DNA of 64,000 bases from Orientallactaga sibirica. Lineage: Eukaryota > Chordata > Mammalia > Rodentia > Dipodidae. The notes below the pieces were generated by a model that was not told where the DNA came from, did no database searches, and saw only the letters and a program-made list of their open reading frames with translations. Location of the stretch: assembly GCA_036365145.1 (NCBI GenBank), contig JAEOAD010001608.1:1-64000 (forward strand), written 5' to 3'. The position numbers and the translations under genes were made by a program. Shown one piece after another: positions 11,023 to 21,880 of the stretch; the stretch's first letter is position 1, and each line of letters opens with the position of its first letter.

Positions 11023-11310
11023 ATTTCTGTTTTGGTTTTTCAAGTAGGGTTTTTGCTGTAGCCAAGGTTGACCTGGAATTCACTATGTAGTCTCAGGGTG
11101 GCCTCAAACTTACCACACTCCTCCTACCTCTGCCTCCTGAGTGCTGGGATTAAAGGTGTGTACCACCATGCCCAGCTTGTTCTGACTTTTTCTTAGATTA
11201 TGTGTATGAGAGAGATCATACAGTGTTTTCCCCTTCTGTGTCATGTTACTCTACTCAACATAGTATCCTCCAAATTTATCCATGCTGCAAATGATGGGAT
11301 CATTTTTTTA
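10545..11310 (-). mobile_element. Old L1 3'-UTR, antisense, interrupted by a B1
   Basis: Flanks at about 10600-10795 and 11191-11310 carry the antisense wording of old L1 3' ends ('gagagatcatacagtgttttc', 'ctcaacatagtatcctccaa', 'tttatccatgctgcaaatga'). The B1 at 10809-11177 splits it. Confidence 0.6.
10809..11177 (-). mobile_element. B1 SINE with a very long (GAAAA)n/(GAAA)n tail
   Basis: The antisense B1 body is at about 11023-11177 ('ctggaattcactatgtagtc', 'gtgctgggattaaaggtgtg'). Its A-rich tail has expanded into about 215 bp of TTTTC then TTTC repeats on the + strand (10804-11022). Target-site duplications TGTCCTGACTTTT (10796-10808) and TGTTCTGACTTTT (11178-11190) show that tail and body entered as one insertion. 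The apparent Lys/Glu-rich ORF on the minus strand is only this repeat. Confidence 0.85.
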
Positions 11311-11314
11311 ATGA

Positions 11315-11870
11315 TAATAAGAAAATTTGGAACACAGACATGAAATACTAGCACTCCATAAACAGATGAAATCATTTGCACCAACATGAATGAAGGTAGA
11401 AGTCAGGTTGCATTGACTGAAATATAGTACAGAGTGACAGTTCGCATGAACTCCCTCACTCCTTCATATGTGGAACCTAAAATACACATGGTCTTCCTCA
11501 TATGTGAAATCTAAAAAGTTGACCTCATAGAAGAAAACTGTAAAATAACAGTTACCAGAGGCTGAGGGTAGCCAAGAGTGGGAAGACAGGGAGACTGGCC
11601 AGTGGGTATAGTGCTATAGTTAAATTAAAGGCACAAGTTCTAGTGATCTACTTTACAGTGGGTTGACTCCACTTAACAACAGTGTAGTACATATCTCACA
11701 AAGCTAGAAGAGTGCATTTTGAATATCTCACCACAAAGAAATACATGTTTGAGGCAATACCTATGCTAATTGACCTGATTTGAGTCTTATGTAATATAAC
11801 CATGTACCAAAACATCCATTCACTATATGAATTTGTAGTTATCAATTTAAAAATAAAAGAGATGAAAAAT
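11315..11870 (+). mobile_element. Old L1 3' end, sense
   Basis: Reads as the sense end of an old L1: 'tcatatgtggaacctaaaat', 'acagttaccagaggctgagg', 'tatgctaattgacctgattt', ending in an A-rich 'caatttaaaaataaaag'. It is adjacent and opposite to the L1 fragment at 10545-11310, so two copies of a similar region face each other. Confidence 0.65.
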
Positions 11871-11879
11871 TCTCTTGCT

Positions 11880-12965
11880 TGAGTGATTCTTTATCTAGAA
11901 ATCTATTTATGTATTCACCTGTTGGTGGATATTTAGGTTTTTCCCATTTCTTGGCTGTTGCAGTAACATGTCAACATGTGAGTATAGAAACACTTCTCTG
12001 AGTTCCTACATACATGTATCCTGAAAATGGATTGCTAGAATATATGGTAATTCTATGTGTAATTTTTGAAAAGATATTTTACGTATGTATGTATGTATGT
12101 ATGTATGTATGTATGTATGTATGTATGTGGGAGAGAGAGACTATGAATTTGCATGGGCCACACCATAGCCTTTTGCCTCTGCAAATGAACTGCAGATGCA
12201 TTTGCTACTTTGTGAATCTGGCTTTACATGGGTACTAAGGAATTGAACCTTGGCCAGGAGGCTCTGTAAGCAAGTGCCTTTAATTATTGCATCTTCTCCC
12301 AAGCTCTCCATGTATAATTTTTGAAGAATATCCATAGTGCTTTCTGCAATGCTCTACCAATACATTGTCAACAATAGTGTAAATGTCCTTTTACTCCACA
12401 GATACAACCTTTACTAACTACTTGTCTTTGATATCCTTACAGGTATGAGGTGACATCTCATTGTGATTTCAGTTGGCATTTTCTTCATGATTAATGATGA
12501 TGACTTTTTTAATATACTTGTTGACAATATTTTTGTCTTCTGTAGAGAAATACCTACTCAGGACCTATGCTCCCTTTTAGTTGACTTATTTGTTTTGCTA
12601 CTATTGAGTGACTTTCTCATATATTTTGGATTCTAACTTCTTTTCAGGTACATGAGTTGCAAATACATTTTCTCAACCTCTAGGATTTAATTTTCTTGAT
12701 TGTCTCTTTGGCTGTGCATAAGCTATTACATTGAATCCAATACCACTGGTTTATTTTTACTTTGTATGTGTCCTTGGTGTCCTATCCAAAAACACGTCAT
12801 TGACACAAGGATCAATGTTAAGAGGTTTTTTCCTAAATACTTTCTAGTAGTTTTTATGGTTTCAGGTTAAACTTTTTAATTAATCTTGAGTTGGGCTTTG
12901 TTATTTCGTGGTATATAAGTGCAAGTAAACTCATATAAATAGCACAATATTTTAAACAATATAGT
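11880..12965 (-). mobile_element. Old L1 3' portion, antisense, interrupted by a SINE
   Basis: Antisense L1 ORF2 end and 3' flank: 'gttggtggatatttaggttt', 'ggtatgaggtgacatctcat', 'cataagctattacattgaat', 'tgagttgggctttgttattt'. Highly degraded. Split by the SINE at 12071-12309. Confidence 0.7.
12071..12309 (-). mobile_element. tRNA-derived rodent SINE with (GTAT)n tail
   Basis: Target-site duplications ATGTGTAATTTTTGAA (12055-12070) and ATGTATAATTTTTGAA (12310-12325) bracket it. The tail has mutated to a (GTAT)n tetranucleotide array at about 12082-12128. The body at 12150-12235 is diverged. Confidence 0.85.
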
Positions 12966-13019
12966 TTAGTAATATAACTATTATTTTTAATGTGTCTTAT
13001 GTTTTTTACCTTTTCATAG

Positions 13020-13450
13020 ATGTATATTTCTGTTGATCATATGTGCTCCAAATTACCCTCTCTTATTTCCCTCAGTCTCACTGTACTTCTCATTACTTGG
13101 CAGTGGCCGTGCCACAGAATAGAGTGACTCTCGCTCTCCCAGCAACCGTTGTTGTCATTTACTTTATCAGAGGAGTAACCTCCAAGCCCCTCCTCTATCT
13201 ATAACAATGTTGACTGGCTCCATCATGTGCAGATCTTATGTAGGTAACCACATCTGGTGTTAGTCCATGAGTGCAATGTCCTTGTCATGTCCAGATATCA
13301 GTGTTCCACTTTCTCCAGATCTTACATTCTCTCTATCCCATTTTCCAGTGTTCCCTGAGCTCTGATAGGGATAATGTATATGTCCCCACTTAGGGACAAG
13401 CACTTATCAGTCTCTTGTTTTCAAACTTGACCAGTTATTATTCTCTGCAT
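13020..13450 (-). mobile_element. Rodent L1 3'-UTR, antisense
   Basis: Wording typical of rodent L1 3'-UTRs in antisense: 'cttatgtaggtaaccacatc', 'gtccatgagtgcaatgtcct', 'agtgttccctgagctctgat'. It is related to the sense copies near 41050-41300 and 48900-49250 in this window. Confidence 0.6.
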
Positions 13451-13491
13451 TGACCACTTACCACTGCCAAATAAGATAAAAAAGCTTTTTT

Positions 13492-13549
13492 TAAAAAAAT
13501 ATTTTATTATTTATTTATTTGAGAGAGAGAGAGATACAGAAATAGGCAG

Positions 13550-13597
<48 letters not shown>

Positions 13598-13752
13598 GGT
13601 GTGCCAGGGCCTCCAGCCACTGCAAACGAACTCCAGATGCATGCACCCCCTTGTGCATCTGGCTTACCTGGGTCCTGGAGAATCGAGCCTCGAACCGGGG
13701 TCCTTAGGCTTCATAGGCAAGCATTTAACCGCTAAGCCATCTCTCCAGCCCC
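13492..13752 (-). mobile_element. tRNA-derived rodent SINE, well preserved
   Basis: Perfect target-site duplication TAAAAAAGCTTTTTT at 13477-13491 and 13753-13767. The copy keeps the box-B complement ('gaatcgagcctcgaacc') and the head complement 'gctaagccatctctccagcc'. Perfect duplications suggest a younger copy than the SINEs at 8341 and 12071. Confidence 0.92.
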
Positions 13753-13769
13753 TAAAAAAGCTTTTTTGA

Positions 13770-16189
13770 TCATGGCTGAGAGCATAACTGATCTGAGGAT
13801 ATAAAGATAATTATGTGGCTATAAAGATAAATATTTAGGAGACAGTTTGACAATGCATCCATTTAGTAATACAGCCAACTGTAAGTTCTTTCCTAGTGCC
13901 CACATTCTTTCTAGCTTAAATATTATCTTTTAAAAATCCTTCTATAATTATTTTACTCATAGTTTAACTTATTTTCTGTCACAATACCATAATAATAATT
14001 GTCTTATTATTACCAATCATAAGGTATAATTACATCTTGAAGTTGGTCCCATTTTTATTTTGTAATTCTATTATAAGCCAATGGAGCTCTGTATATCCTG
14101 ATTTTTTCTGTTATATCAACTATTGTATTCCTAGCACATAGCACAGAAACTGAAACAAACTGTAATCTCATAATGTAAAATGCATAATAATAGATATTTA
14201 AAAATATATCCAACTATACACTAATATGTGGGGAAAACATTGAGTATTAGATAAGAGAAAAATAATTTGTTCTAGTAAAGCAGATGAGTGATAAGCCCAT
14301 TTTCATTAAAATAAAATGGGGTAATATTTTATTCTTGATTGTCAATTGTCCCATGTTTTATTTGAAACTTCTTTTTTCTTCTTTTCTTCCAGATTCCAAT
14401 CACATGATTGATTTAATGGCATCTTCATATATCTTTTAAATATTGGTGGGAAGCCCTTCTGAATTTAATTAAGTAAGAGTCAGCCTTGGACACATTCCAG
14501 TCACAGCAATCCATGAGGAATGTGGTTATGAGGTATAAAGTCCTCAGTGATCTTTGCTCCTGTCAGATCACTGTTGTCTTTGTATCTGACATAATTGCTC
14601 AGAAGATGTCTTATTAGACCTACAGCATGACCTGCAAAAGGAATAAGAATGATGTCTCCAAACTTCAAGTAAAAGTGTTAGGTCATAATAACAAAGGAGA
14701 AAAGTTGAACTCAACAGCTAGATGGTAGCCATTTTTTTTTTTTATTATTAAAGTTACTACAGAAGAACTTATGGGAGAAAATCCTTCTTGTTAGTGGTTT
14801 TCCAAAATATATAAAAGACTGGAGATATTGAATTGCCATAGTCATATGACTTTCTATATGTATCCTCAAGCAATAATTCAGCTTTTGGCTTTCTGTGTGA
14901 ATACTGGATGGAAGAAGTTTAGCTCATTAATGGTGAGGTAAAAAAAGTCCTCCTATACACAGCAAACAAGCTCCTAAAAGGTAAGACTTTAACAGATGCT
15001 GGTGGAAGTATGTGAACTTTTTATTACATAGAAAATTATATCCATGGAGTATATAAGATTTTTTGTTTATAAGACCTAAAAACAAGTTATTGGTCAGATA
15101 ATACACTGTGAGCACACTCCAAAAACCAAAAAACACATTTAAGCCAGCAGCCATATTATATCCTTAAGAGTCAAACTTCCATATGGAAAAGTAGAAGACT
15201 TACCATGAAGAGGTGATTAATAGATTCTACCAAGGTTTCTGTCCTTAGGTTATGTTTACTCTTATTTAGACCCTGAGCCTGAATGAGTCACTGGACCCTC
15301 TGTGTGCTTGGAAGTCTATTTTATTTTATTGACACCACTTAACCTGGTGTTCTATAGTCACTTGGTTAAAATAATAAAGACTGAATGCGCAGTATACTTT
15401 GTACAACATTTACTATTATTTTAGGGGGTGTGATTTCTGCTTCTTGTCTTTGCAATTAGATATACTGAAGGCAAATGAGATTAGGGAAATGAAAAAGTAT
15501 TTTGGATATTTGATGTGTAATAAAAAGATGAGAAAATGAACATAGTTAGATGCATAAAATGAATTTGGGAAGGTTCTGGGTAAGGTGAGAACTTGTAGGG
15601 AGGATGAATTTTATTGAGTATGCAGTAGAAATCTCCCATAGGAGATTCTAGGGGTTCTGAGCAAGAGGGTGATAGAATTAGGAAAAGATCTGAAAATATC
15701 ATTTGGGTTATTTCAGAAAAAGTTTCTTGGAGGAAAAAAATGAAAGTCAGCAGACCTGGCAGAAGTAGACCAGGGATATAATGTGGTATAGTGAGAATGA
15801 TCAGATTTGCAATATATTATATTGGAAAATTAATGAGATTCATTAAATATATGGACAAGTAACATAAGAGGAGCTAAGGGCTGAAGAACACTGACAATTT
15901 GACTTGAACAATAATGTAGAAGGAGATAAATCATTTTATTTGAGAAAACTTCAGGATAGATTTGTTGTGAAAAAGCTAAAGTTTACTTTTGCAAATACTC
16001 AATAGATATATAATTAGAAGTGTTAATTAAATAGATATAAATACCAATTTGAAAATTAGAGGGGTGATAACAGTGAAAAAACACCATTTCAGAAGGCATT
16101 AAAGCATTTACAGGTTATAGAAAGGAGAAATATCCAAGTAAAGACACTATGTGCAGGTTTAAATGACTTTGTTTGATGTCTGAGACTGT
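13770..16189. other. Intergenic, about 2.4 kb without a recognised gene
   Basis: AT-rich. Two modest open frames on the minus strand (14927-15154, 15481-15702) have no recognisable motif and poor composition for coding. Diverged repeats may be present, but none could be named with confidence. Confidence 0.4.
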
Positions 16190-16500
16190 GCTAGTTATGG
16201 GCCACACATTGTGTCACATGAAATGATTGTTATTTTATTGACACCTTTCTACATGTTGAAATCTTAATCCTTGGAAGCTCAGAATATAGCTCTATTTTGG
16301 GATGTAATAATGAAGGTAAAGTAATTTCACTAGAGTGAGTCCCAATTCAGTATGACCAGTAACTTCATTGTAAGTGGAACTTTGGATTCATTTCTAATGA
16401 TATTCTGAAGAAGTCAACATTGTTAATATCTAGCATGCAGAAATTGGAGACAATATATTTCATTGTCTAAATCACCTCTATAAGTTTCTTTCTTGCATCA
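16190..16500 (+). mobile_element. Possible old MaLR-type LTR remnant
   Basis: 'acatgttgaaatcttaatcc', 'agctcagaatatagctctat' and 'tgagtcccaattcagtatga' recall the mammalian MaLR/MLT wording 'tgttgaaatcctaatcccca ... cagaatgtgacct'. Too diverged to bound. It could be unrelated. Confidence 0.3.
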
Positions 16501-16682
16501 AGTTTTGCAAAAGAACATAGCTTTTGGTACTAGGAAGTGGAGGTGATGCTGTAATAAATATGCATCCATGTGGAAGTAGCTTTAGAATTGAGTGATGAAT
16601 AGATGCTGGGAGAGCTTTGGGATCCATTATAGGAAGAGCCTAGACTGCTTTCAAGAAAAGAAGTGCTGGTAGAAATAAAAAC

Positions 16683-16863
16683 AACTTCTCCTCCTCCCCT
16701 CCTCCTCCTTCTTCTTTTTGGTTTTCTGAGGCAGGGTCTCACAGTAGCCCAGGCTAACCTGGAATTAATTATGTAGTCTCAGGGTGGCTTCAAACTCATG
16801 GTGATCCTCCTACATCTGCCTCCCCAATGCTGGCATTAAAGGTGCATACCACCATGCCTGGCT
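16683..16863 (-). mobile_element. B1 SINE
   Basis: Antisense B1: 'gtctcacagtagcccaggct', 'atgtagtctcagggtggctt', 'cattaaaggtgcataccacc'. A CTCCTCC-rich tract occupies the tail side. The target-site duplication is GAAATAAA(A/G)AC at 16672-16682 and 16864-16874. Confidence 0.85.
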
Positions 16864-16875
16864 GAAATAAAGACT

Positions 16876-17069
16876 CTTTTTTTCTTTATTAGTTAGGTAC
16901 ATACTCAATGTGTAAACAACATATGCTAGTACCATCATTAGCCTTCTTCCTGTCCTCCCCTCCTCCAAAGGGACCCTCATTGTGTATCGTGGGTCCTACA
17001 TTGTGGGAGTAGCCATCAGTTATGGGGAAGAGGCAATGTCTCTGTGCATAATGTCCATGAGTTTGCTCA
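16876..17069 (-). mobile_element. L1 3' end, severely 5'-truncated, antisense
   Basis: 194 bp of rodent L1 3' terminus: 'tgtaaacaacatatgctagt', 'ccctcctccaaagggaccc' region, 'tgtgggagtagccatcagtt'. Target-site duplication GAAATAAAGACT at 16864-16875 and 17070-17081. It inserted at the same target sequence used by the adjoining B1. Confidence 0.8.
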
Positions 17070-17081
17070 GAAATAAAGACT

Positions 17082-17771
17082 TTTAATGGCAATTTGGCTG
17101 AGGGTTCAGAAAGTAAAGAGGAGAGCTGCAGAGAAAAGTTCTTTATTTTCTTAGAGAATACATGTTACTATGAAAAGATTGTTTCCAGAAATATGAATGC
17201 TAATGTACAAGTGGTTAAGAAACCTGTTATTGAAAGGTGAATAAAAGGCATTGTTTTAAAGTAACAGCAATAATAATAATGAGTTGTGATTTTTTTCATT
17301 AATAGTCTTGCATTCATTATTCTGCTTTAAATATACAAATCACCTCATTCAGTATTATACCTTTATAACTTTTCATATGCCCTTTCTAGTCTCTGTTGTT
17401 TTTTATTTTCCTTTAAACTCATTGCAATTTTGCTTCCTCTGAGGACACCAGATGCCACTGGATTGATAAATTCCAGAACTGTGAATCCATAGTATCATAA
17501 TATGACATAAATATGTCTATAAAGATACTTATTAAATTAAATTGATCTTTAACTGTAGCCTCTATAATTATCAAAGCACTTATGGCAGGGAAACATCTCA
17601 GCAACCCAGATATCTATAGCAGGGATCTTGACAGAAGGACAGGCTTCATATACCTCTTAAAACATGGATGAATAAATAAAGAACAGGACTATAATACTTC
17701 TAAGGATATATTCCCACTGCTTTGTAGGTAAGCTGCTTTAATATCTGAAGTCATCACCAATAAGGGAATAG
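17082..17771. other. Upstream flank of the OR4A47-like gene
   Basis: AT-rich and presumably regulatory. No promoter or upstream exon could be fixed. A 61-codon minus-strand frame at 17419-17604 shows no motif. Confidence 0.4.
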
Positions 17772-18695
17772 ATGGAAGCTGGGAGCAATGTGACGTACTT
17801 TGTCCTCCTGGGCCTCACACAGAACCCGAAGGTGCAGAAAGTACTGCTGATCATGTTCCTGTTCTTCTACATCTTGACCGTGACAGGAAATCTGCTTATT
17901 GTCATCACTGTGACTATTAGTAAGACCCTGGATTCACCAATGTATTTCTTTCTTGCTAGCTTGTCATTTGTAGACATCATTTATTCCTCAGCCATTTCCC
18001 CCAAATTGATTTCTGATTTGTTTGTTGGAAAGAATACCATATCCTTCAGATTTTGTATGACTCAGCTCTTTACAGAACACTTTTTTGGTGGATCAGAGGT
18101 ATTTCTCCTGTTAGTGATGGCCTATGACCGCTATGTGGCCATCTGTAAGCCCTTGCACTATCTGGCTATCATGAGGCAATGGGTATGTATTGTGTTGTTG
18201 GTATTATCTTGGGTTGGAGGGTTTTTGCACTCTGTCATTCAGCTCAGTACAATTTATGGGCTTCCATTCTGTGGCCCCAATGTCATTGATCATTTTATGT
18301 GTGACATGTACCCCTTATTGAAACTTGTCTGCATCGACACCAATGTCATTGGCCTCTTAGTGATGGCCAATGGAGGGCTGATCTGCACTGTTGTGTTTCT
18401 TCTCTTACTCATCTCTTATGGTGTTATCTTACATTCTCTAAAGAACCTTAGTCAGGAAGGGAGGTGGAAAGCTCTCTCAACTTGTGGCTCCCACATCACT
18501 GTTGTTGTCTTCTTCTTTGTTCCCTGTATTTTCATGTATGCACGACCTGCTAGAACTTTCCCCATTGACAAATCTTTGAGTGTCTTTTATACAGTCATTA
18601 CCCCCATGTTGAACCCCTTAATCTATACTCTGAGAAATTCTGAAATGACAAATGCTATGAAGAAGCTCTGGAGAAGCAACATTATTTCAGGATGA
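17772..18695 (+). CDS. Olfactory receptor, family 4, OR4A-like (OR4A47 type, intact)
   Basis: Intact single-exon class II odorant receptor of 307 aa. The start ATG gives the N-terminal sequon N6-V-T8. Motifs: GN 39-40 in TM1, PMYFFLA 56-62 in TM2, Cys95, [12 protein letters not shown] 116-127 at the TM3 end (the G-protein contact), ECL2 cysteines 167/177/187, SYGVIL 215-220 in TM5, [13 protein letters not shown] 233-245 in TM6, and [12 protein letters not shown] 278-289 in TM7. Residues 150-300 resemble human OR4A47 closely as I recall that sequence, more so than the three OR4A copies downstream. It sits alone between repeat-rich stretches and is about 9.9 kb from the OR4C-like gene stop. Its role should be odour detection in olfactory neurons, with monoallelic expression as usual for the family. 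Confidence 0.95.
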   Translation: MEAGSNVTYFVLLGLTQNPKVQKVLLIMFLFFYILTVTGNLLIVITVTISKTLDSPMYFFLASLSFVDIIYSSAISPKLISDLFVGKNTISFRFCMTQLFTEHFFGGSEVFLLLVMAYDRYVAICKPLHYLAIMRQWVCIVLLVLSWVGGFLHSVIQLSTIYGLPFCGPNVIDHFMCDMYPLLKLVCIDTNVIGLLVMANGGLICTVVFLLLLISYGVILHSLKNLSQEGRWKALSTCGSHITVVVFFFVPCIFMYARPARTFPIDKSLSVFYTVITPMLNPLIYTLRNSEMTNAMKKLWRSNIISG

Positions 18696-18799
18696 CTCAT
18701 TCAGGAAGCCACAGGACTATCATGCTGTCTCCTTAGGATAAATATGTTCTCAATTCTGATGATAACTTCCCTTCCTTCCAAATCATTTCTTCTTCTTTT

Positions 18800-19168
18800 T
18801 CTGTTTTTGGCATGTGCATGTATAGTGTGTGTGTGTGTGTGTGTGTATGTGTGTGATATGTTTTTTTTCTGTGTGTGTTACATATGTATATCTGTGTGTG
18901 ATGTGGTTCTGTATGAGCCTGTGTGGAGACCAGAGGAGAACTTCAGATGTCTTCCTCTATTTCTTATCTATGTATTTCCTTGATTCAGAGATTCTCACTC
19001 AACTCAAAACTTCCATTTTTGTCAGCAAATCCCAGTGATTCTCAGGTCTCTGCCCTCTGCAGAACTGGGGTTACAGATGTGTGTGGTCTTGCACAGCTTA
19101 GGGAGGACTCAGGATCTCATGCTATGTGGCAAGTGTTTTTACCTGCTGGGCCATCTCCTCAGACTCAT
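18800..19168 (+). repeat. TG-headed rodent repeat with tRNA-like 3' end
   Basis: Opens with a (TG)n tract at about 18827-18856, then 'gtgtggagaccagaggagaa', 'agaactggggttacagatgt', and closes with a tRNA-like end 'gcaagtgtttttacctgctg ... ccatctcctcag'. The same order recurs at 19210-20515 and 47785-48095. This is a rodent interspersed family I cannot name with certainty (B4- or URR-like). Confidence 0.5.
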
Positions 19169-19209
19169 ATGTTTTTTATTAATTTATTTTTTTAGCATGT
19201 ATGTACTAT

Positions 19210-19377
19210 GTGGGGCATGATGTGTGTGTATAGTATAGGCCCATGTGTGTATAGGTGTATGCATCCTGCATTCATGTGTGCAAAGGTCAGAGGAGACTTT
19301 TGGGTGTCCTCCTTTATCCCTGTTCTGCTTCCTTCCTTGAGGTGGAATCTCTCACTGAACTTGGAGCTGCCAGTTTT
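19210..19377 (+). repeat. TG-headed rodent repeat, first part (interrupted by L1)
   Basis: Contains 'gtgtgcaaaggtcagaggag' and 'ggtggaatctctcactgaac'. It stops at the L1 insertion and resumes at 20303 ('ttggagctgccatttttgat'), ending at about 20515 with a tRNA-like tail. The two parts are one older element split by the L1. Confidence 0.6.
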
Positions 19378-20302
19378 TAATTAGATATGGACATATTTAG
19401 TATGTAAACAATACATGTTGGTAACATCCTGTTCTCCTCCCTACCCATTTTCTGAAGAGGCCTTCCTTGTCTGGGATGCAGGTTAACCCCATGGGGATTG
19501 TGGGTCATGCATTATGGTGGGGGGAGAGGCAATGTCTTTGTGTAAAATGTCCCAACTTGTGGCTCTACCAATCTTTCTGTCTCTCTTCCACAAAATTCCC
19601 TGAGCCATGCTGGGAGCATTTTAAGTCTACTTCAGTGATGTGCACTTAGGAGCCTCTGGGTCTCTGGTTTGGTAGGTGTTGAGTGTCCTCAGTGTCTATC
19701 TCCTTCACCCTTGTACTGATACCAGATTCACTAAGAAAGCAGCACTCTAGCTCATTTCCCCAATTCCTTTGTGGTTTCAGCTGGGCCCAGGGTGGAGTGC
19801 ACTGGGTTGTTTATCTCCTCAGGTCCTGCTTCCATCTGAAAAAGAAAAGCAGATTCTCCAACAGAGAATGAAGTCAGCACCAGTTAAATGGGTTAGCCAT
19901 TATTAATTTAGAGAGAATTAAAAGGGCATAGATCCTCTTACAGTCTAAGGTTATTGGTAGCTTGACAATGGAGAGCAGAATCATTATCTGGATATGATTC
20001 TGACTTGTATCTCAGTTCCAGATATGGTTTCCTTTCCACTGAGTGGATCTGTTAGCCAATCCAAGAGCAGTTGGTTATTCCTCATGGCTGAGTGTCACTA
20101 TAGCACTTGTGTGAGCATCACATCAAATTGTTTGCTTCTGAGTCGCTTTGACTTTGAGTTGCTCAGACAGATGTTGGTCACTTTCCCCTGTATGTAGCAG
20201 CACCTTCTAGACTAGATGGGCTAATTGTCTGGGGACAACCAGGTCTCTCCATGGTGTCTTCAGCAGTAGGGTCTTACCATTAACCTCTAGCTGGTAATCA
20301 AG
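19378..20302 (-). mobile_element. L1 3'-UTR-only copy, antisense, 5'-truncated
   Basis: Bounded by target-site duplications TTGGAGCTGCCAGTTTT (19361-19377) and TTGGAGCTGCCATTTTT (20303-20319). The sequence is the reverse complement of the sense L1 3'-UTR at about 51130-52098: shared pieces include 'actgagtggatctgttagcc', 'atgtgtcttcagcagtaggg'-type wording and 'ttccctgagccatgctggga'. It contains no ORF2. Confidence 0.85.
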
Positions 20303-20517
20303 TTGGAGCTGCCATTTTTGATCAGACTGGCTAACCAGTGAGCTCAGCAATTCTCCTGTCTCTGCTCTCCTCATGACTGGGGTGACAGGTGTGCATGGCC
20401 AGGCCCACGTTTTACATGGGTGCTTGGGATCAAACTCAGGCTGTTTCAGGCTCTCTCAAGCCCTTATGCTTACATAATAAGCATACCTGACCTGCTGAGA
20501 CATCTCTCAGCCCCATT
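20303..20517 (+). repeat. TG-headed rodent repeat, second part
   Basis: Continuation of the element at 19210-19377: 'atgactggggtgacaggtgt', 'catgggtgcttgggatcaaa', and the tRNA-like end 'gctgagacatctctcagccc'. Confidence 0.55.
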
Positions 20518-20769
20518 CTAGACCATTTCTAATAAATGCATATGAGCTAAATGGCTGTACCATTAGTGCATTTCTCTGCTATAGTGTAATTTAGATAATG
20601 TCTAGTTTGTCAATGCACCTCTAGAGGTATGATATACACGCAGTAGGGAGTCAATCAATAATATGTAATAAATTAATAAATAAAATCTATGTAGCATTGC
20701 ATTTATGATTTACTTTGTCATTCTTTGTTTTATTTTAGTTTTATGTTGATTCATTATATTATGGAAGTT

Positions 20770-20975
20770 AATGTCAGAATCACCTTTTACTGATTGTGGA
20801 GCTCCACTGCTTCTACAGTCTTACTTGTGGAACTGGGGTCATAGGTATATGTGACCATACCCAGCTGTTTTACATAGGATCTAGAGATTTGAACTAGGGG
20901 CAGTCTCAGGCCTCCTCAGGCCTTCATGTTGGTATAGGAAGTGCACTTAACCACTGAACCATCTCTCCAGCCCAG
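20770..20975 (+). repeat. Partial copy of the same rodent repeat (3' half)
   Basis: 'tgtggaactggggtcatagg', 'ggatctagagatttgaacta', then 'ccactgaaccatctctccag'. It lacks the TG head. Confidence 0.5.
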
Positions 20976-21019
20976 TTTTACTTTTCAAAAATGACAATAG
21001 AAAGTTAATAATATTAAAG

Positions 21020-21236
21020 ATAGAACCTGTGCTAGGGAGAGGACTCAATGGTTAAAGGTGCTTTCTTGGAAAGCCTGCTATCCAGGTTTGACTCTCTAGT
21101 ACCCACGTAAAGCCAGATGGATGTACAATGTGGTGCATGTGTCTGGAGTTCATTTACAATGGCAAGGGGCTATGGCATGTCCATACTTTCTATTCTGTTT
21201 GTCTCTCATAAATAAATAAAAATATTAAAAAAAGAT
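21020..21236 (+). mobile_element. tRNA-derived rodent SINE, sense orientation
   Basis: One of the few + strand copies: 'gagaggactcaatggttaaa' (box A side), 'caggtttgactctctagtac' (box B side), 'gtgtctggagttcatttaca', a TC-rich stretch, then an A-rich tail with AATAAA repeats at about 21208-21235. Diverged by about the same degree as the 8341 copy. Confidence 0.85.
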
Positions 21237-21539
21237 ATAACCCATAAATAGTGAAATAGAAGAATGAATCAACCCATTCCTCATCATTCTCTCAGTGCTA
21301 CTCCTCCCAGCTACAGAGGCTGTCCTGTGTTTCTAAGATTCCTCAAGTAAGAATTCTCACCATGTATGAAAAAGATGAACTTGGAGGACATTAGTTAGGA
21401 GATATAAGCCAGATATAGACAAAATACTACAAATGTCATTTATACGTGTAATCTAATGTAATCAAATTTACAGGAAGACTAAGAACAGAACACTAGATGT
21501 CATGGGCTGAAGGCTGAGGAAACCAATCTCTCTGGGTGT

Positions 21540-21880
21540 TCTTTGCTCACTCCCTAGCTTCAGTGCTGTTGATCCCAAGGCAATTTCCTTACACACCTTA
21601 CATTTTTGGTAGAAGAGTGCATTATGTATTATCTTGGATAATTTTTCCCCTAGTTTTTCTTGGTACAGTTCCTAGTCCACCACCTTAACCAGACACCAAG
21701 GACACTCAAAATGTATCAAAGCATAAATCCAGAAGTTTCTGAGAGCTGAACACTAATGTAGACTTATAACACACCTGCCAAGGTTTAAGGAACATTGCAG
21801 AAGAAAGGGTGGAAAGATTTTAAGAGCTACAGGGTGAATTCCAGGCTAGAACAAGACCTTACCTTGAAAAACTGGAGAGA
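21540..21880 (+). mobile_element. L1 3'-UTR fragment followed by a B1 3' end
   Basis: 'tgccaaggtttaaggaacattg' and 'aaagattttaagagctacag' (about 21775-21828) match rodent L1 3'-UTR wording. 'gtgaattccaggctagaaca ... aagaccttaccttg' at 21833-21875 is the 3' end of a B1. Boundaries are approximate. Confidence 0.45.

Noticed and set aside
10780..11043. Minus-strand 87-codon Lys/Glu-rich open frame
   Set aside because: It is the translation of a (TTTTC)n/(TTTC)n microsatellite grown from a B1 tail, not a gene.
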